This document shows positions 16,440 to 26,085 of a stretch of DNA of 64,000 nt, in pieces (positions within the stretch are counted from its first letter, which is position 1; each line of letters opens with the position of its first letter). The stretch comes from 2-02-FULL-55-14 sp964473365 (GTDB lineage Bacteria > Bacteroidota > Ignavibacteria > UBA10030): the NCBI GenBank assembly GCA_964473365.1, contig CAYYOV010000018.1, positions 4,587-68,586 of the forward strand, read 5' to 3'. Position numbers and translations under genes: made by a program. The notes under the pieces are model-generated. The model did not search any database, was not told the origin of the DNA, and was given only the letters and a program-made list of their open reading frames with translations.

Positions 16440-16640
16440 TTAGATCTTCTTGACGGACTGGGCCTGAAGACCCTTCGGGCCCTGCGTCACGTTGAATTCG
16501 ACCTTGTCGCCTTCGTTGAGGCTCTTGTAGCCTTCGCCGACGATCTCCTTGAAGTGGACGAACACATCTTCGCCACCCTCACGGGAGATGAATCCGAAAC
16601 CCTTGGCCGCATTGAACCACTTAACGGTTCCTTGTTCCAT
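16440..16640 (-). CDS. Cold-shock domain protein (CspA family)
   Basis: 66 residues, one complete cold-shock domain. RNP1 is KGFGFI and RNP2 is DVFVHF; MEQGTVKWFN is the usual N-terminus. It binds single-stranded RNA/DNA and melts mRNA structure. ATG 16640 has AAAGG about ten bases upstream; the frame continues upstream without a plausible start. The ~160-base stretch before it has no gene and likely includes a long 5' leader, as is common for csp genes whose leaders act as RNA thermosensors (family knowledge). A strong terminator follows, so it is a monocistronic gene. Confidence 0.93.
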   Translation of the reverse strand: MEQGTVKWFNAAKGFGFISREGGEDVFVHFKEIVGEGYKSLNEGDKVEFNVTQGPKGLQAQSVKKI

Positions 16641-17103
16641 ATGTGAAACCTTTCTGAAATGATGCTGGTGAATTGGTACCGGGGGCAACCACGGACGCAA
16701 CGGCACCGGTTCACGTATGGAGACAGCTGGAACCAACGGGGTCAAGTGCACGGCGTCCTCCGCTGCTCGCACGGAGGGATGAAGAACACTGCAATATAGT
16801 GATTCTTGGTCATATCCTACTGTCATTTGAAGCATCCTGTGCGGATTTCTTCAGTGAAAATGCCCAGAATTCACCGAATTGGGCACACGCGGCATAACCC
16901 ACCGCTCCAAGCGATCGAGTCGACCCGGCCGAGACGTCTCGAACACCACTCGGCCTGACACTGTTCCACCTCGACGCGCTCCCGAGATCCAAGTTCCATC
17001 ATCCAAGCACATGGGTTAGGTTGATGGAAGCTGAATGAGCATATTGAATGGCGGCGCGATCCCGTCTGGGACCGGCTGACACATGTTGCTTGCGAGGTGG
17101 ATC
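16641..17103. other. Spacer holding the csp leader/promoter region
   Basis: About 460 bases without a convincing gene. The csp-proximal part should hold its promoter and leader; a TATATT-like -10 is seen on the minus strand near 16795-16800 but no matching -35. I see no repeat array or RNA gene here. Confidence 0.4.
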
Positions 17104-17283
17104 GTGAAGGACTTCAATACATTTCTGGACCATGTGATGGAGAATTTTACCGCATCGTACCCGTATGGTCTTTCGAAGACCGAGGTCGTGCGCTTGAGCT
17201 TTCAGGCCTGGTGTGCCGTCGAGGCCGCACGAATGAATCCCACACCATTGCTCGTTGACGCTCCCCCAGCTGAAACTCCGTAG
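17104..17283 (+). CDS. Small hypothetical protein
   Basis: About 59 residues from GTG 17104, with GAGGTGG just upstream; an ATG at 17083 would add seven residues. The sequence (KDFNTFLDHVMENFTASYPY, then LSKTEVVRLSFQAWCAVEAA) is predicted to be two amphipathic helices and ends in a Pro-rich tail. No family is recognised. It could be a small regulatory or antitoxin-like protein, but no partner is adjacent. The codon usage looks like that of its neighbours and a hairpin with T-rich tail follows at ~100 bases, so it may be real, but the evidence is thin. Confidence 0.4.
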   Translation: MKDFNTFLDHVMENFTASYPYGLSKTEVVRLSFQAWCAVEAARMNPTPLLVDAPPAETP

Positions 17284-17383
17284 GATTTTTCCGACCGTCC
17301 CGCGAATTTGAGGTCGTCTCGTCCGGCTTCTGGACACGCTCCGGAGGCTCCACCGAGCAACGTCTGAACGTCATCACAAAGGC

Positions 17384-17415
17384 AAAGCCGACCCTCATGG
17401 ATCGGCTTTGTCTGT
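17384..17415 (+). terminator. Possible terminator after the small ORF
   Basis: AAAGCCGA (17384-17391) pairs with TCGGCTTT (17402-17409) around a 10-base loop and is followed by GTCTGTT. It is about 100 bases after the small ORF and 70 bases from the convergent aldo/keto reductase stop, so it might serve either. Confidence 0.5.
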
Positions 17416-17486
17416 TCCCTCCGCATTTCCGCCTGGTAGCAGCGTCACGAAACCGAACGGATCTCCTTTTTTCTCCGGATCCCCCG

Positions 17487-18554
17487 CTAGGCTCCCATAT
17501 CCCAACGGCGAAAGTATAATCCCTGCCGGACGATCGGCAGGGTCTTGTATTCGATCTCTTCCATCTGAGCGGGGCTCAGAGGAGAGAATTCCGACACCCA
17601 ACGCACGTTCTCTTCAAGCTGAGCGACCGTGTCAACTCCGACGATGTTCGTGCTGACCGGAAGCGTCGAGTTGTAGAAGAGGGACTCTTTCATTGTGATC
17701 GTGCCCGGTTTGGGTGTGCGTAGTCGTTCGGGCTGCTCCGCCACCGGCGGCGGGACCCACGTCGAGAGCATGCGGCCGCGCGTCGCCAGCTTCATTCCAA
17801 TGATCCCGATGCCCTGTTGTTGCGCGATCGGGAGCAGATACCGACGGAAGCTCAGATAGTGCGTATCCGCCGCGTTAACCGCCATCAAGATCGTGTCGAA
17901 GTTGAACCGCTCCAGCGCTTGCTTGAGTACGAGGGGCTCGTAGTGGCCCGTGATCCCGAGGAATCGGACCATGCCGTCTTCTTGCGCCTTGAGCAACGCC
18001 TTCATGGCACCGTCGGCTGCGAAGATCTTGTCCAGGTCCTCTTGCGTGCGCACGTTGTGCAGCTGCCACAGGTCGAGATGGTCGGTTTGAAGCTGCTTGA
18101 GGGTCTTCTCCAGGATCCTCATCGACCCCTCGTAGGTCCGATCGGCGGTTTTCGAGGTCTGGAAGACTTCGGTCCGCCGCTCTTTGAGCACGTGGCCGAT
18201 GTTGATCTCACTGATGCCGTTCCCGTAGCCGGCTGCCGTGTCGATATAGTTGACGCCAAGGTCGAGCGCGCGGTGAATAATCTCCACCGACTCCTTCTCC
18301 TTCCCTTTCACTTCGAGCGTGGCCTGACCGCCCAGACTGAACAAGCCGACCTGGTATCCGGTCTTCCCGAGGTTTCGCATAGGCATGGCCTTGTGCGTAC
18401 GCGGGTTGTATGGAAGTTCCCGGACTGTCTTGCGAGTCGACGTTACGTCGGGGTTGGCCTGCATCCGCGTGGCTCCCGTTGCAAGAGCTGCAGTTGCTGC
18501 GACGGCTGCTCCGATAAATGAGCGGCGATCAAGGGAATTCTCAGGATCTTTCAT
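17487..18554 (-). CDS. Tat-exported aldo/keto reductase
   Basis: About 355 residues. ATG 18554 follows AGGAGGAAGG, an excellent ribosome-binding site. The N-terminus LDRRSFIGAAVAATAALATG is a twin-arginine signal, so the folded enzyme with bound cofactor would be exported. The aldo/keto reductase barrel follows: Asp and Tyr in NYIDTAAGYGNG, Lys in QTSKTADRT and His in LWQLHNV make the usual tetrad. It would reduce or oxidise carbonyl/hydroxyl groups with NAD(P)H. Exported members of this family are common in Bacteroidota and Planctomycetes, often of unknown substrate and without clear periplasmic cofactor recycling. Confidence 0.85.
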   Translation of the reverse strand: MKDPENSLDRRSFIGAAVAATAALATGATRMQANPDVTSTRKTVRELPYNPRTHKAMPMRNLGKTGYQVGLFSLGGQATLEVKGKEKESVEIIHRALDLGVNYIDTAAGYGNGISEINIGHVLKERRTEVFQTSKTADRTYEGSMRILEKTLKQLQTDHLDLWQLHNVRTQEDLDKIFAADGAMKALLKAQEDGMVRFLGITGHYEPLVLKQALERFNFDTILMAVNAADTHYLSFRRYLLPIAQQQGIGIIGMKLATRGRMLSTWVPPPVAEQPERLRTPKPGTITMKESLFYNSTLPVSTNIVGVDTVAQLEENVRWVSEFSPLSPAQMEEIEYKTLPIVRQGLYFRRWDMGA

Positions 18555-18646
18555 AGCCTTCCTCCTGTCATGGGTATGGAACACGGTTCGACGGCAGTCT
18601 CCGATTGCATTCTCCCTCCGTCAACGTCAATGCGCGAACAGCTGGA

Positions 18647-21613
18647 TCATCGTGTATCCGGGACGACGTGCAGAAGCCATCCCTTTCCCGGCGGACACGG
18701 GATCGGCTCGTCGATCGCGAACTGATGCGCCGGTTGAAAACCGGAAGCCTCCATTGCCTCGATGCGAGCCGCGCGTTTGTCGATCCCCAGGGATTTCCAG
18801 TCGACGGCCAGCGTGACACCGACGGTATCGCTTGCCCAACTCGCGACGGCAATGAGGGCCGATCCGGGCTTCCGATAGACGGTCGCCTTGACATCCGGAT
18901 GGCCGGTTTGAACGGGGCACGCCGGGGACCAGTAGCCCACCATGTCGGATCCGGCCATCCCGAACGCGTCCCATATCTTCCATACCGGCCTCGGATCTCC
19001 CGCCCACGGGAGACGGTTCGTCATTCCGTAGATCATGCCCCGCCATGGATTGCCACCCTTCTCAAGCATCTCCCCCATCAGACCGAACGGGATGCCGCTG
19101 ACCTCGACCATCCAAAAATCCGGCTGCGCATCATAGTCGAAATACTCACCGAACCACAGCCGATCCAGATACGGAAAATGCTCGAGGTAGAGGTTGGCGC
19201 TGTTCACGTAGCCATCGCGGGGGTTGAACTGATTCGCCGAATGGAGGTCGATGAGCGGGGCCGGCCGATGGCGTTCGAGCGTCTTTCGCACCCGTTTCAT
19301 CGTCGTACGGTCGAAGGCGACATCGTCAATATAGAGACCGTCGATCCCAACGTTTCGCACCAGCCAGTCCAGTCCCTCTACGTAGAAATTATGCCATCGT
19401 GAAACGCCGCTGTTGATCACGGCCGCGTCCTTCAACTCAGGAACAAACCATGCGGGAATGTAATCCTGGTCCAGATGCTCTTGAAGCCACGCAAACCCTC
19501 CGCCAGCCCCTCCTTCGAGCACCTCGTCGCCAAGGCTGAACAGCATCGGCATCTCGGGCGCGCGGTTCGTCAGCTCGCGCACCGTGTAGTAGATCTTCAT
19601 CCGCATCCCTCGCGCGTGCGCAGCCGCTGCAAACGCCCTCATCGTATCCGGGCTCAAGAAGGGGTAGTTGATGTACGGATTGACCGCATTGGCGTGATGG
19701 ACGTTGATCGTATTCGCCCCGGCAGCAACGATCGTATCAAGCGGATCCAGACGATGGTAGTAGCGCGTCGACCACTGCGCGTCCGTATCGATCAGCTTGA
19801 ACGGCGTGATGAGCAACGACCAGATAAAGTGGACGGACTCGCCCGGAGCGAGCGATCTGGCGCCGCTTGTGGCTTCGACGAGCAACGTGGTCGTATCCAC
19901 CGGCGCGAACTGCAACCCACCAGCGCCTCCGTTGAACCATGACGCCGGCATTTGCAGCGGCTTGAGCAGGTAGAAGTTCGTGTTGAGCGGACGGACATAG
20001 TTGGAATCGCGAAGGCTCAACTGCATGCCGGCATTGATATCTCCCAACCAGACCGCATCATGGTTCTTTTTCTGGTCCCACGCCCACGTGAACCGATCTG
20101 GCCGGAAGCCTCCCTTTCTCCCCAACCCCATCATATACCGTGTGGCGGTCTGCTCCCATGGGATCTCGAGCCGCATATCGCGAACGGAGGTGCGGCGGCG
20201 CGCCGTCAGCGTCAGGCGGTATTCGACGTACCCGTCGCATTCCAGCGATCCCTCCAGGGTTGCGTCGAAATCTCCGACGGACCCGGCCGAGCTCCACGCA
20301 ACGGTTCCGGGTGTCTGGCGGCGGAACTGCATCTGACCCTGCACCCACGACGTCGAGCGGCCGGCGCCGTCCTCGACGACGAACCGCATGGGGGCGGTCA
20401 GCAGCGGACGACTTGAGGAAAGCAACCGGGTGTTCTCCGGCGAGAAGTACGACCGCACCTGTGCAGGCAATCCGTTCGGCGTCAATTCGACGGCCCGGCC
20501 CAGGATAGATATCTCACGTCCCGAAACTCGGATTGGTGTGAACGGCTGTACAACGCTGTCGTCAGCAGCGAGCTGCGAGTTCAACCAACGCAACCGGGAG
20601 AGGCGAGCCGGTTCCCTGTCTCCCGCATCCGCGAGTACGTGGTCGGACACCGCAATCTCTAGTGAGACGTCCTGCGGTTCAGCGTTGGATGGTTCGATCG
20701 TTACGGTGCCGCGATAGACCCCCGGGCGCGCTGACTGAGGGATCTGAACGCCCATCCACAACGCCTGCACGTTTCCTGAATCAACGCGGACCTCCTTGCT
20801 GAACGGGCGTCCCCTCCAGTCGATGCCGTTCGTGTTGAAACAGGTGAGGGCCGACGACGCGATCGTAGCGCCGTTCGGACCTTTCAGCGACGAACTCGTC
20901 ACGCCCGCTATGTTGATCGGTCGGCGCGCCGCAAAGATGCCCACCTGGAATGACAGAAATTCACCACGATCCGCCGAGGCCGTCAGCGTTCGCTGCGGCC
21001 CTTGCAATGTCCAGTGCATCGGTAGATCGGACATCATGCGTATCGGACGCTCACGAGGTTCCACGAACAGGAGAAAGGGATCCCGTTCGTGTTTCTGGAC
21101 GAGTCGTCGTGTTTCTGCGCTCGACGAGATGAACTCCATTGGCCAGAATGTATTGAAGCTGTCAATTGACTCATAGCCGACGACGTGAGCCGTGCCAGCT
21201 CTGACTCCGGGTCGCAAGAACGAAGTATCGCCCGGCTGGAATGGCAGATAGTAGCCCTTCGGGTAGTTCCGCGACCCTCTTGGCCGGTACAACAGATAGT
21301 AGACGTAATACGTACCCGCACCCGACGTCGGCACGAATTCAACATTTCCTGATCCGCGCGAGATCGATGTCCACCGATATTGCGTGACGATGGAGCTGGT
21401 CGCGGAGTCGACGATGAAAGCGTGCTTTTGTTCTGGATGGGCATCGCGCCGACGCCACGGGATGTGGGCCGTCACGAACGAAGCAGGCGCATCCACACGA
21501 AGGACGAATCGATGGTTGCCCAATGAGTCTGCATTCCACGTGCCAGTTCCATACGTGAGATCCTGGGCTCCCGCAAGGGCGGAAAGCCCAAGGATGAGGG
21601 CAAATGTTCTCAT
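18647..21613 (-). CDS. Large secreted GH123-like/DUF6067-type glycoside hydrolase
   Basis: 988 residues with an N-terminal signal (MRTFALILGLSALAGAQ). The mid part is beta-sandwich-like; the second half (~580-900) looks like a TIM barrel, with INVHHANAVNPYINYPFLSP, GMRMKIYYTVRELTNRAPE, VGIDGLYIDDVAFDRTTMKR and RPAPLIDLHSANQ, and it closes with a beta domain. The layout matches the DUF6067/GH123-related hydrolases as I recall them. Asp in GLYIDDVAFD and the His/Glu set in LEHFPYLDRLWFGEYFDYD are candidate active-site residues. It probably acts on an exported glycan. Its ATG overlaps the stop of the upstream DUF5107-TPR gene (ATGA), so the pair is translationally coupled. Confidence 0.7.
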   Translation of the reverse strand: MRTFALILGLSALAGAQDLTYGTGTWNADSLGNHRFVLRVDAPASFVTAHIPWRRRDAHPEQKHAFIVDSATSSIVTQYRWTSISRGSGNVEFVPTSGAGTYYVYYLLYRPRGSRNYPKGYYLPFQPGDTSFLRPGVRAGTAHVVGYESIDSFNTFWPMEFISSSAETRRLVQKHERDPFLLFVEPRERPIRMMSDLPMHWTLQGPQRTLTASADRGEFLSFQVGIFAARRPINIAGVTSSSLKGPNGATIASSALTCFNTNGIDWRGRPFSKEVRVDSGNVQALWMGVQIPQSARPGVYRGTVTIEPSNAEPQDVSLEIAVSDHVLADAGDREPARLSRLRWLNSQLAADDSVVQPFTPIRVSGREISILGRAVELTPNGLPAQVRSYFSPENTRLLSSSRPLLTAPMRFVVEDGAGRSTSWVQGQMQFRRQTPGTVAWSSAGSVGDFDATLEGSLECDGYVEYRLTLTARRRTSVRDMRLEIPWEQTATRYMMGLGRKGGFRPDRFTWAWDQKKNHDAVWLGDINAGMQLSLRDSNYVRPLNTNFYLLKPLQMPASWFNGGAGGLQFAPVDTTTLLVEATSGARSLAPGESVHFIWSLLITPFKLIDTDAQWSTRYYHRLDPLDTIVAAGANTINVHHANAVNPYINYPFLSPDTMRAFAAAAHARGMRMKIYYTVRELTNRAPEMPMLFSLGDEVLEGGAGGGFAWLQEHLDQDYIPAWFVPELKDAAVINSGVSRWHNFYVEGLDWLVRNVGIDGLYIDDVAFDRTTMKRVRKTLERHRPAPLIDLHSANQFNPRDGYVNSANLYLEHFPYLDRLWFGEYFDYDAQPDFWMVEVSGIPFGLMGEMLEKGGNPWRGMIYGMTNRLPWAGDPRPVWKIWDAFGMAGSDMVGYWSPACPVQTGHPDVKATVYRKPGSALIAVASWASDTVGVTLAVDWKSLGIDKRAARIEAMEASGFQPAHQFAIDEPIPCPPGKGWLLHVVPDTR

Positions 21614-24600
21614 GGCTTCACGCGTGTGAGTATCTCGTATTGGACCCGCAATGCAGGAGACAAGGCCCGGGCCTGATCAAGAGTCAGTAGTGCCCCTGTT
21701 TCCAGCCACCCCGCGAGGGAGGCGGGGATGGCCGATGGTCGATCCTTGCCCATCGCATCAGGAGGACTGGCCTGCCGTGTCTGCCAGAACCCGATCAAAT
21801 GATCGTTCCCCCAGGACGTGCCATGGCGCTTTGTATAGGCGTCGATCTCCCGACGTTTCGCGGCCGCTTCGTGCCCTTTCCCGATCCGGTCGAGGCATGC
21901 GGCTATGACGAACGACGCACTTCGGTGGTCCGGCTCCCACGGTTCACCGCTTCCCAGGTGCTCGGGATACTTCGTCGAGCGCGTCGCATGGTCCAACGCG
22001 AGGTTCCATGCTCCCGTGCTGAACGCCTCCACGGATGCCATCAGATGGGCCCGACGATACAGATCGTGTGCCTCCCACGAGCCTTCATACGGAAGCACTT
22101 CGGTGCTATCGAGCGAATGAAGACACTCCTCGTAACGTCCTGACGCGAACAAAGCCGTCGCGAGGTCCATCCGGATGACGGTGTGTTCAGGAAATCGCGC
22201 GAATGCAAGCCGAGCCGCTTGAAGAGCGCTATCGATCCCCACGTGCTTGACGTTCTGCACGAGATAGACGTTCATCGCATGCCATGTTCGCCAGAGCGTG
22301 GGACCTTGTTCGACTGCTGTCGCGAGATCAACATTCTCGCCTTTGGAAACGAGTGTCCGTCGTAGCCACGCCCGGGCCAGGTAGAACGTGGGGGCATCTA
22401 CCGGCGAGAGGGGGCGAAACACATCGAACGCCTCGGGTGTTCGTCCTTTCGCCCAGAGCGCAAGTCCAAGATAGTACTTTGTCTTCCACGCATCGGGCGC
22501 TTCCTGGCACGCCCATCGGAACAGGCCGATCTCTTCTTCGCGGAACGGCGTTACACCGTCGATGGGCTCCGCGATCGCGGCCAGCAAGGCGTCTCGGCTT
22601 GCCGGCGGGTTCGATATGCGCTGCACGTAGGCCATCCAGAACCGACCCATCACGCCAAGCCGAGCGTTTTGCAGCAGCGCTAACCCGTCAGAAGTTCGGC
22701 CAACGGTATGGTACCACAGCGCCACCTCGAGCACCGATTGTTCAGCGAACTCATTCGTGATCCCCTTCAAGACACGTCGTATGGCCTCGGTGTTGCCCTC
22801 GAGCAATGCGAGCTCGAACGACGCATGGTGGTCAAGAGGATCGAGCGCCAACGCCTGCTGGATGGTTGTGCGGGCCGAGGCCCGATCACCTGCCAGTCGT
22901 TGTGCCAGCGCGAGGACATGATAGGCCCTGAGAACGTCCTGGCCGGACCGTAGGGCGCGGCGGGCATACGAGGCTGCGAGGATCGGATCGCGCTGAATCA
23001 GATAGAGTTCGGCCATGTGCGTATAGGCACTCGTCTGATACGCGGGCGAACGGGCGGCCCACCCGAACGCCTCGAGCGCATCGATACTGTTGCCAGCCTG
23101 ACGACTGGCGACCCCGAAGGCATAATTGGCATCAGCATCATATTTCGAAAGTTGTAGGGCACGCCAAGCACTGCTGATGGCCTCGTGCGTACGATCCATC
23201 CAGCTGAGGATCAGAGACGACCGAGCGAGCGCCGCGACATAGAGTGGATCCATTTCCAGACACGATCGGAAGACGGCGAGTGCTTCGGGCAGCCGGCGTT
23301 CCTTTTCCAATTGGTCTGCTTTGATGAACAGGCCCGAGGCCGTCGTATCCGGAATGCTACGATATTCGATCGGGCGACTCAAGCGGGTCGCCTCGGGCGA
23401 ATTGTCGAATCGGAGCCGCTCTCCTACCTGCACGCGGAGGCGTTCGGGTGGATCGGACCACGCGATCGTTTTCGACCACACACCAAGCGGCGTCAACGAC
23501 ACGCGTTCTTTGAATACTTCTCTGGCCCCGGAGAAGATCACCACGTCTTCAGCCCATGAGGATAGTGCAGAGACCGCGATCGTCGGCGCTCCATCCTTCC
23601 ATGTGATGTTCATGATCGCCGTGGGTGCCGCCGCCCGCACACCTCCGATATTCTTCAGGGGAAACCATCGCTCCGTCCAACCGGAGGAACTGTGAGGCCA
23701 CAGGAGATCATGGTCAACCTGGGAGAATAGTCGACCGGCTTGTGGTTCGGAGTACTGTCCGCGGTGGTCGGTCAGCAGTTGTTCCCAGATCGCGCCGTCG
23801 CGCGCGAGCGACCAGATCCATACCTTCCGGCCCGGCATATCATCGTAGAGAGCCCAGTGGCCGAGGCCCATCGCTGTCCCTTCGGCAAATGTCCCGAAGA
23901 ACGGCTGATAGTCCCCAAAGATGAAGTTGGATTTGCTCCCTTCGAAGTTGTTGTTCCGGTAGTACGACACGTCCCGTCCCTGGGCGTCTACCGGCCAGGA
24001 TTCGTTCGAAAGGTCCGTCCCATGAGGGACCATGGCATGACCCGGGTAGAAGTAGCGAAGGTCTTCGCGGGCATCGACTGCGGCGGTGCTCCACGAATAC
24101 TGTGACCGGAAAAACGGCGTCGGATTGTGCCACAGTGTGCGCGTTTCGATCGCCGCTTCGTCAGGCCGAACCGTGATCGCCACGGTCCAACGGGTGCGTG
24201 ATGGCAGATCCATGGAGCCGACGAATGCGGTTACGCTGCCGTCCGTTCCGGACCGCTCAACATGATCGACGGCGGCAGCCGTGGTGGGCGTGTGACCGAC
24301 GACCCCGAAATTGAATTCGATGCCTCCGGAAGTCCAGGGTCCGCGAAGAGCGATCCGACGGAACTTGACCGCATCGTTCGTGTAGATGAACTGTTTGCCT
24401 GTGGTTCGATCGACAGCGCCAAGGATCTTGCCTCCAAGACCGGGCGCGATATCGAGACGTATCCAACGGTTTTCCATTCGCACCACTGGCCAGGAGCTAT
24501 CCACGGGAGCTGATGAGAAACCGTCAAAGATCGTGTACGGATAGATGCGGGCATCGCGCATGACCGAAGGTGCGGGATCGGCATCGCCATAGGGATAGGT

Positions 24601-24693
24601 CGGCAGGTCGAGGACCATCGTACGAACCGTTGCGGGCTGAGCGCTCAGGATATATGGCACCAGCATGGCGAGGAGCAACCGGGAAATTCTCAT
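21610..24693 (-). CDS. DUF5107 domain protein with TPR repeats
   Basis: About 1027 residues from ATG 24693, which gives a signal peptide (MRISRLLLAMLVPYILSAQ). The N-terminal ~330 residues match the DUF5107 pattern: NRWIRLDIAPGLGGKILGAV, GGIEFNFGVVGH, YSWSTAAV and EGSKSNFIFGDYQPFFGTF, a galactose-mutarotase-like beta-sandwich. The C-terminal ~600 residues are tetratricopeptide-like helical pairs (ALAVFRSCLEMDPLYVAALA, ANYAFGVASRQAGNSIDALE). DUF5107-TPR proteins occur beside carbohydrate-active enzymes and may bind or process glycans at the cell surface. Four-base overlap with the GH123-like gene supports a joint role. Confidence 0.8.
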   Translation of the reverse strand: MRISRLLLAMLVPYILSAQPATVRTMVLDLPTYPYGDADPAPSVMRDARIYPYTIFDGFSSAPVDSSWPVVRMENRWIRLDIAPGLGGKILGAVDRTTGKQFIYTNDAVKFRRIALRGPWTSGGIEFNFGVVGHTPTTAAAVDHVERSGTDGSVTAFVGSMDLPSRTRWTVAITVRPDEAAIETRTLWHNPTPFFRSQYSWSTAAVDAREDLRYFYPGHAMVPHGTDLSNESWPVDAQGRDVSYYRNNNFEGSKSNFIFGDYQPFFGTFAEGTAMGLGHWALYDDMPGRKVWIWSLARDGAIWEQLLTDHRGQYSEPQAGRLFSQVDHDLLWPHSSSGWTERWFPLKNIGGVRAAAPTAIMNITWKDGAPTIAVSALSSWAEDVVIFSGAREVFKERVSLTPLGVWSKTIAWSDPPERLRVQVGERLRFDNSPEATRLSRPIEYRSIPDTTASGLFIKADQLEKERRLPEALAVFRSCLEMDPLYVAALARSSLILSWMDRTHEAISSAWRALQLSKYDADANYAFGVASRQAGNSIDALEAFGWAARSPAYQTSAYTHMAELYLIQRDPILAASYARRALRSGQDVLRAYHVLALAQRLAGDRASARTTIQQALALDPLDHHASFELALLEGNTEAIRRVLKGITNEFAEQSVLEVALWYHTVGRTSDGLALLQNARLGVMGRFWMAYVQRISNPPASRDALLAAIAEPIDGVTPFREEEIGLFRWACQEAPDAWKTKYYLGLALWAKGRTPEAFDVFRPLSPVDAPTFYLARAWLRRTLVSKGENVDLATAVEQGPTLWRTWHAMNVYLVQNVKHVGIDSALQAARLAFARFPEHTVIRMDLATALFASGRYEECLHSLDSTEVLPYEGSWEAHDLYRRAHLMASVEAFSTGAWNLALDHATRSTKYPEHLGSGEPWEPDHRSASFVIAACLDRIGKGHEAAAKRREIDAYTKRHGTSWGNDHLIGFWQTRQASPPDAMGKDRPSAIPASLAGWLETGALLTLDQARALSPALRVQYEILTRVKP

Positions 24694-24984
24694 GACCGTG
24701 ACGTGGAGAATGGATATGTGGCTCGACGGCAAGATACCAAACGGCATGCAGAAAGCGAACCCCGACGCATCGAACGCGGGTACGCTGTCTTCCTGCCGTA
24801 CCAGGTGACTCCTGCGCTGATGCAACGTTGTCGGCACATTCCTATTCTTTGGAGCACCTGATCTCCGGAAATCGCTGACGCGCGGAGACAGCTGTTTGAT
24901 TCTGACTGAGAATCCACGGATACTTAGCGTGTCTTTCAGCATCCCAACCGCTTCCTCCAACACCTTACGACGAGGACTCTCGCC
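24694..24984. other. Divergent spacer between the DUF5107 and lipoprotein genes
   Basis: About 290 bases. It must hold promoters for both directions but no consensus hexamer pair stands out. I see no repeat or RNA gene. Confidence 0.35.
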
Positions 24985-25434
24985 ATGAAACACCGTTCTT
25001 CGATCGCGACGATCGCCATCTCGGTCGCGTTCCTGCTCACGGCGTCCGGCTGCACTCAACGGATCCTGGATTTCACGGTCATCAGCAGCAAGAATATCAG
25101 CCTTCGGATCAAGGACGAAGGAAAAGGCCTGAGGGTCACGGGAGAAGACAAGGCGACGTATTTTCTCTTTCCGCTCGGAAATCCGCAGGTCAAGAACGCT
25201 GTGGACCGGGCCATCGAATCCGCCGGTCCGGGGTACGATGCCTTATTGGACGGAGTCATCTACAATCATTTTAACGTGTTCTTGTTGGTCGGCTCGTTCG
25301 GGTTCTCCGTTGAGGGGACACCGATCAAGACCTCACTGTTGATCGCAGAGCTCAAAGCGCGGAACATCGACCCGACCGTCTACTTTGCCGAGCATTCTAT
25401 CGTCACACATTCTTCCCGGGACGCTGAACCATGA
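24985..25434 (+). CDS. Small lipoprotein of unknown function
   Basis: 149 residues. Signal MKHRSSIATIAISVAFLLT leads to lipobox TASGC. The mature part has DFTVISSKNISLRIK soon after the anchor, then NPQVKNAVDRAIESAGPGYD and LLVGSFGFSVEGTPI. This pattern (a TVIS-x-KNI strand, a helix with acidic residues, a closing G-x-SVEGTP strand) recurs in small bacterial lipoproteins, but I cannot assign a function. It overlaps the next gene by 4 bases (ATGA), so the two are co-translated; the partner is a likely outer-membrane barrel, suggesting an envelope complex. Confidence 0.7.
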   Translation: MKHRSSIATIAISVAFLLTASGCTQRILDFTVISSKNISLRIKDEGKGLRVTGEDKATYFLFPLGNPQVKNAVDRAIESAGPGYDALLDGVIYNHFNVFLLVGSFGFSVEGTPIKTSLLIAELKARNIDPTVYFAEHSIVTHSSRDAEP

Positions 25435-25997
25435 CGGTCAGATCGGCATTGGGTGTGATCTTCCTCTTCGCCGCTACCGCCGTTGCTCCGGCACAGCAGG
25501 AGGAGCGATTCATCTCCATCAACCTGGGATACTATTCGGGTTCTTCCGCTGGTGAGAGCGCGGTGTTCGGCGGGGGGTATGCTGTCAAAATGTTTGGCCG
25601 GGCTGTTTTGAGCGCCGATATCGGCGTCAAGACCGTGTCGGCCACGATATTCGGCGTTCCGGGGAACGAGATCACGTGGATCGACCTGGGTGCGAGCGCC
25701 CGATATCTCTTGGCGAAGGATGCGGACCTGACGCCGTATATCGGTGCCGCAGTCGGCTATGGTCCAGTCACCGTAGACGACAGACTGTTGCGGCCTGTTG
25801 GAATCACTGTATCGGGGAGTACGTCATGCTATTCGCTTACGGGACTGGGCGGTCTGAGGTGGGACATCGGCTCCGGGCTCGCATTCCAGCTTGAGGGGCG
25901 ATACATGACCGCGGGATTTCCGATCGAAGGATCGGTGAAACAGAACATAAACCTCAACGGCTTCGAGGCCTTGTTCCAGACGCACATCAGGATCTGA
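25431..25997 (+). CDS. Outer-membrane beta-barrel-like protein
   Basis: 188 residues. Signal MTVRSALGVIFLFAATAVAPA ends before QQEERF. The mature protein is a string of amphipathic strands with Gly/Tyr turns (FISINLGYYSGSS, YAVKMFGRAVLSADIG, LTPYIGAAVGYG, LAFQLEGRYMTAG) and a C-terminal FQTHIRI that fits a barrel-closing strand. This is typical of small 8-stranded OMPs of the OmpW/OprF-like kind. It starts inside the stop of the lipoprotein gene. A strong terminator follows. Confidence 0.72.
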   Translation: MTVRSALGVIFLFAATAVAPAQQEERFISINLGYYSGSSAGESAVFGGGYAVKMFGRAVLSADIGVKTVSATIFGVPGNEITWIDLGASARYLLAKDADLTPYIGAAVGYGPVTVDDRLLRPVGITVSGSTSCYSLTGLGGLRWDIGSGLAFQLEGRYMTAGFPIEGSVKQNINLNGFEALFQTHIRI

Positions 25998-26031
25998 TCG
26001 ATCTGAGTTTCAATCGTCATCTGAAAAGTAC

Positions 26032-26060
26032 AAAGGCCCGCAATGCGGGCCTTTGCTTTT
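26032..26060. terminator. Bidirectional terminator
   Basis: AAAGGCCCGC / GCGGGCCTTT with loop AAT, followed by GCTTTT on the plus strand and TTTGTACTTTT on the minus strand. It sits between the convergent beta-barrel (stop 25997) and VCBS-T9SS (stop 26086) genes and can serve both. Confidence 0.9.
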
Positions 26061-26085
26061 GTGCGCCTCATCCTGGCACTGACGC

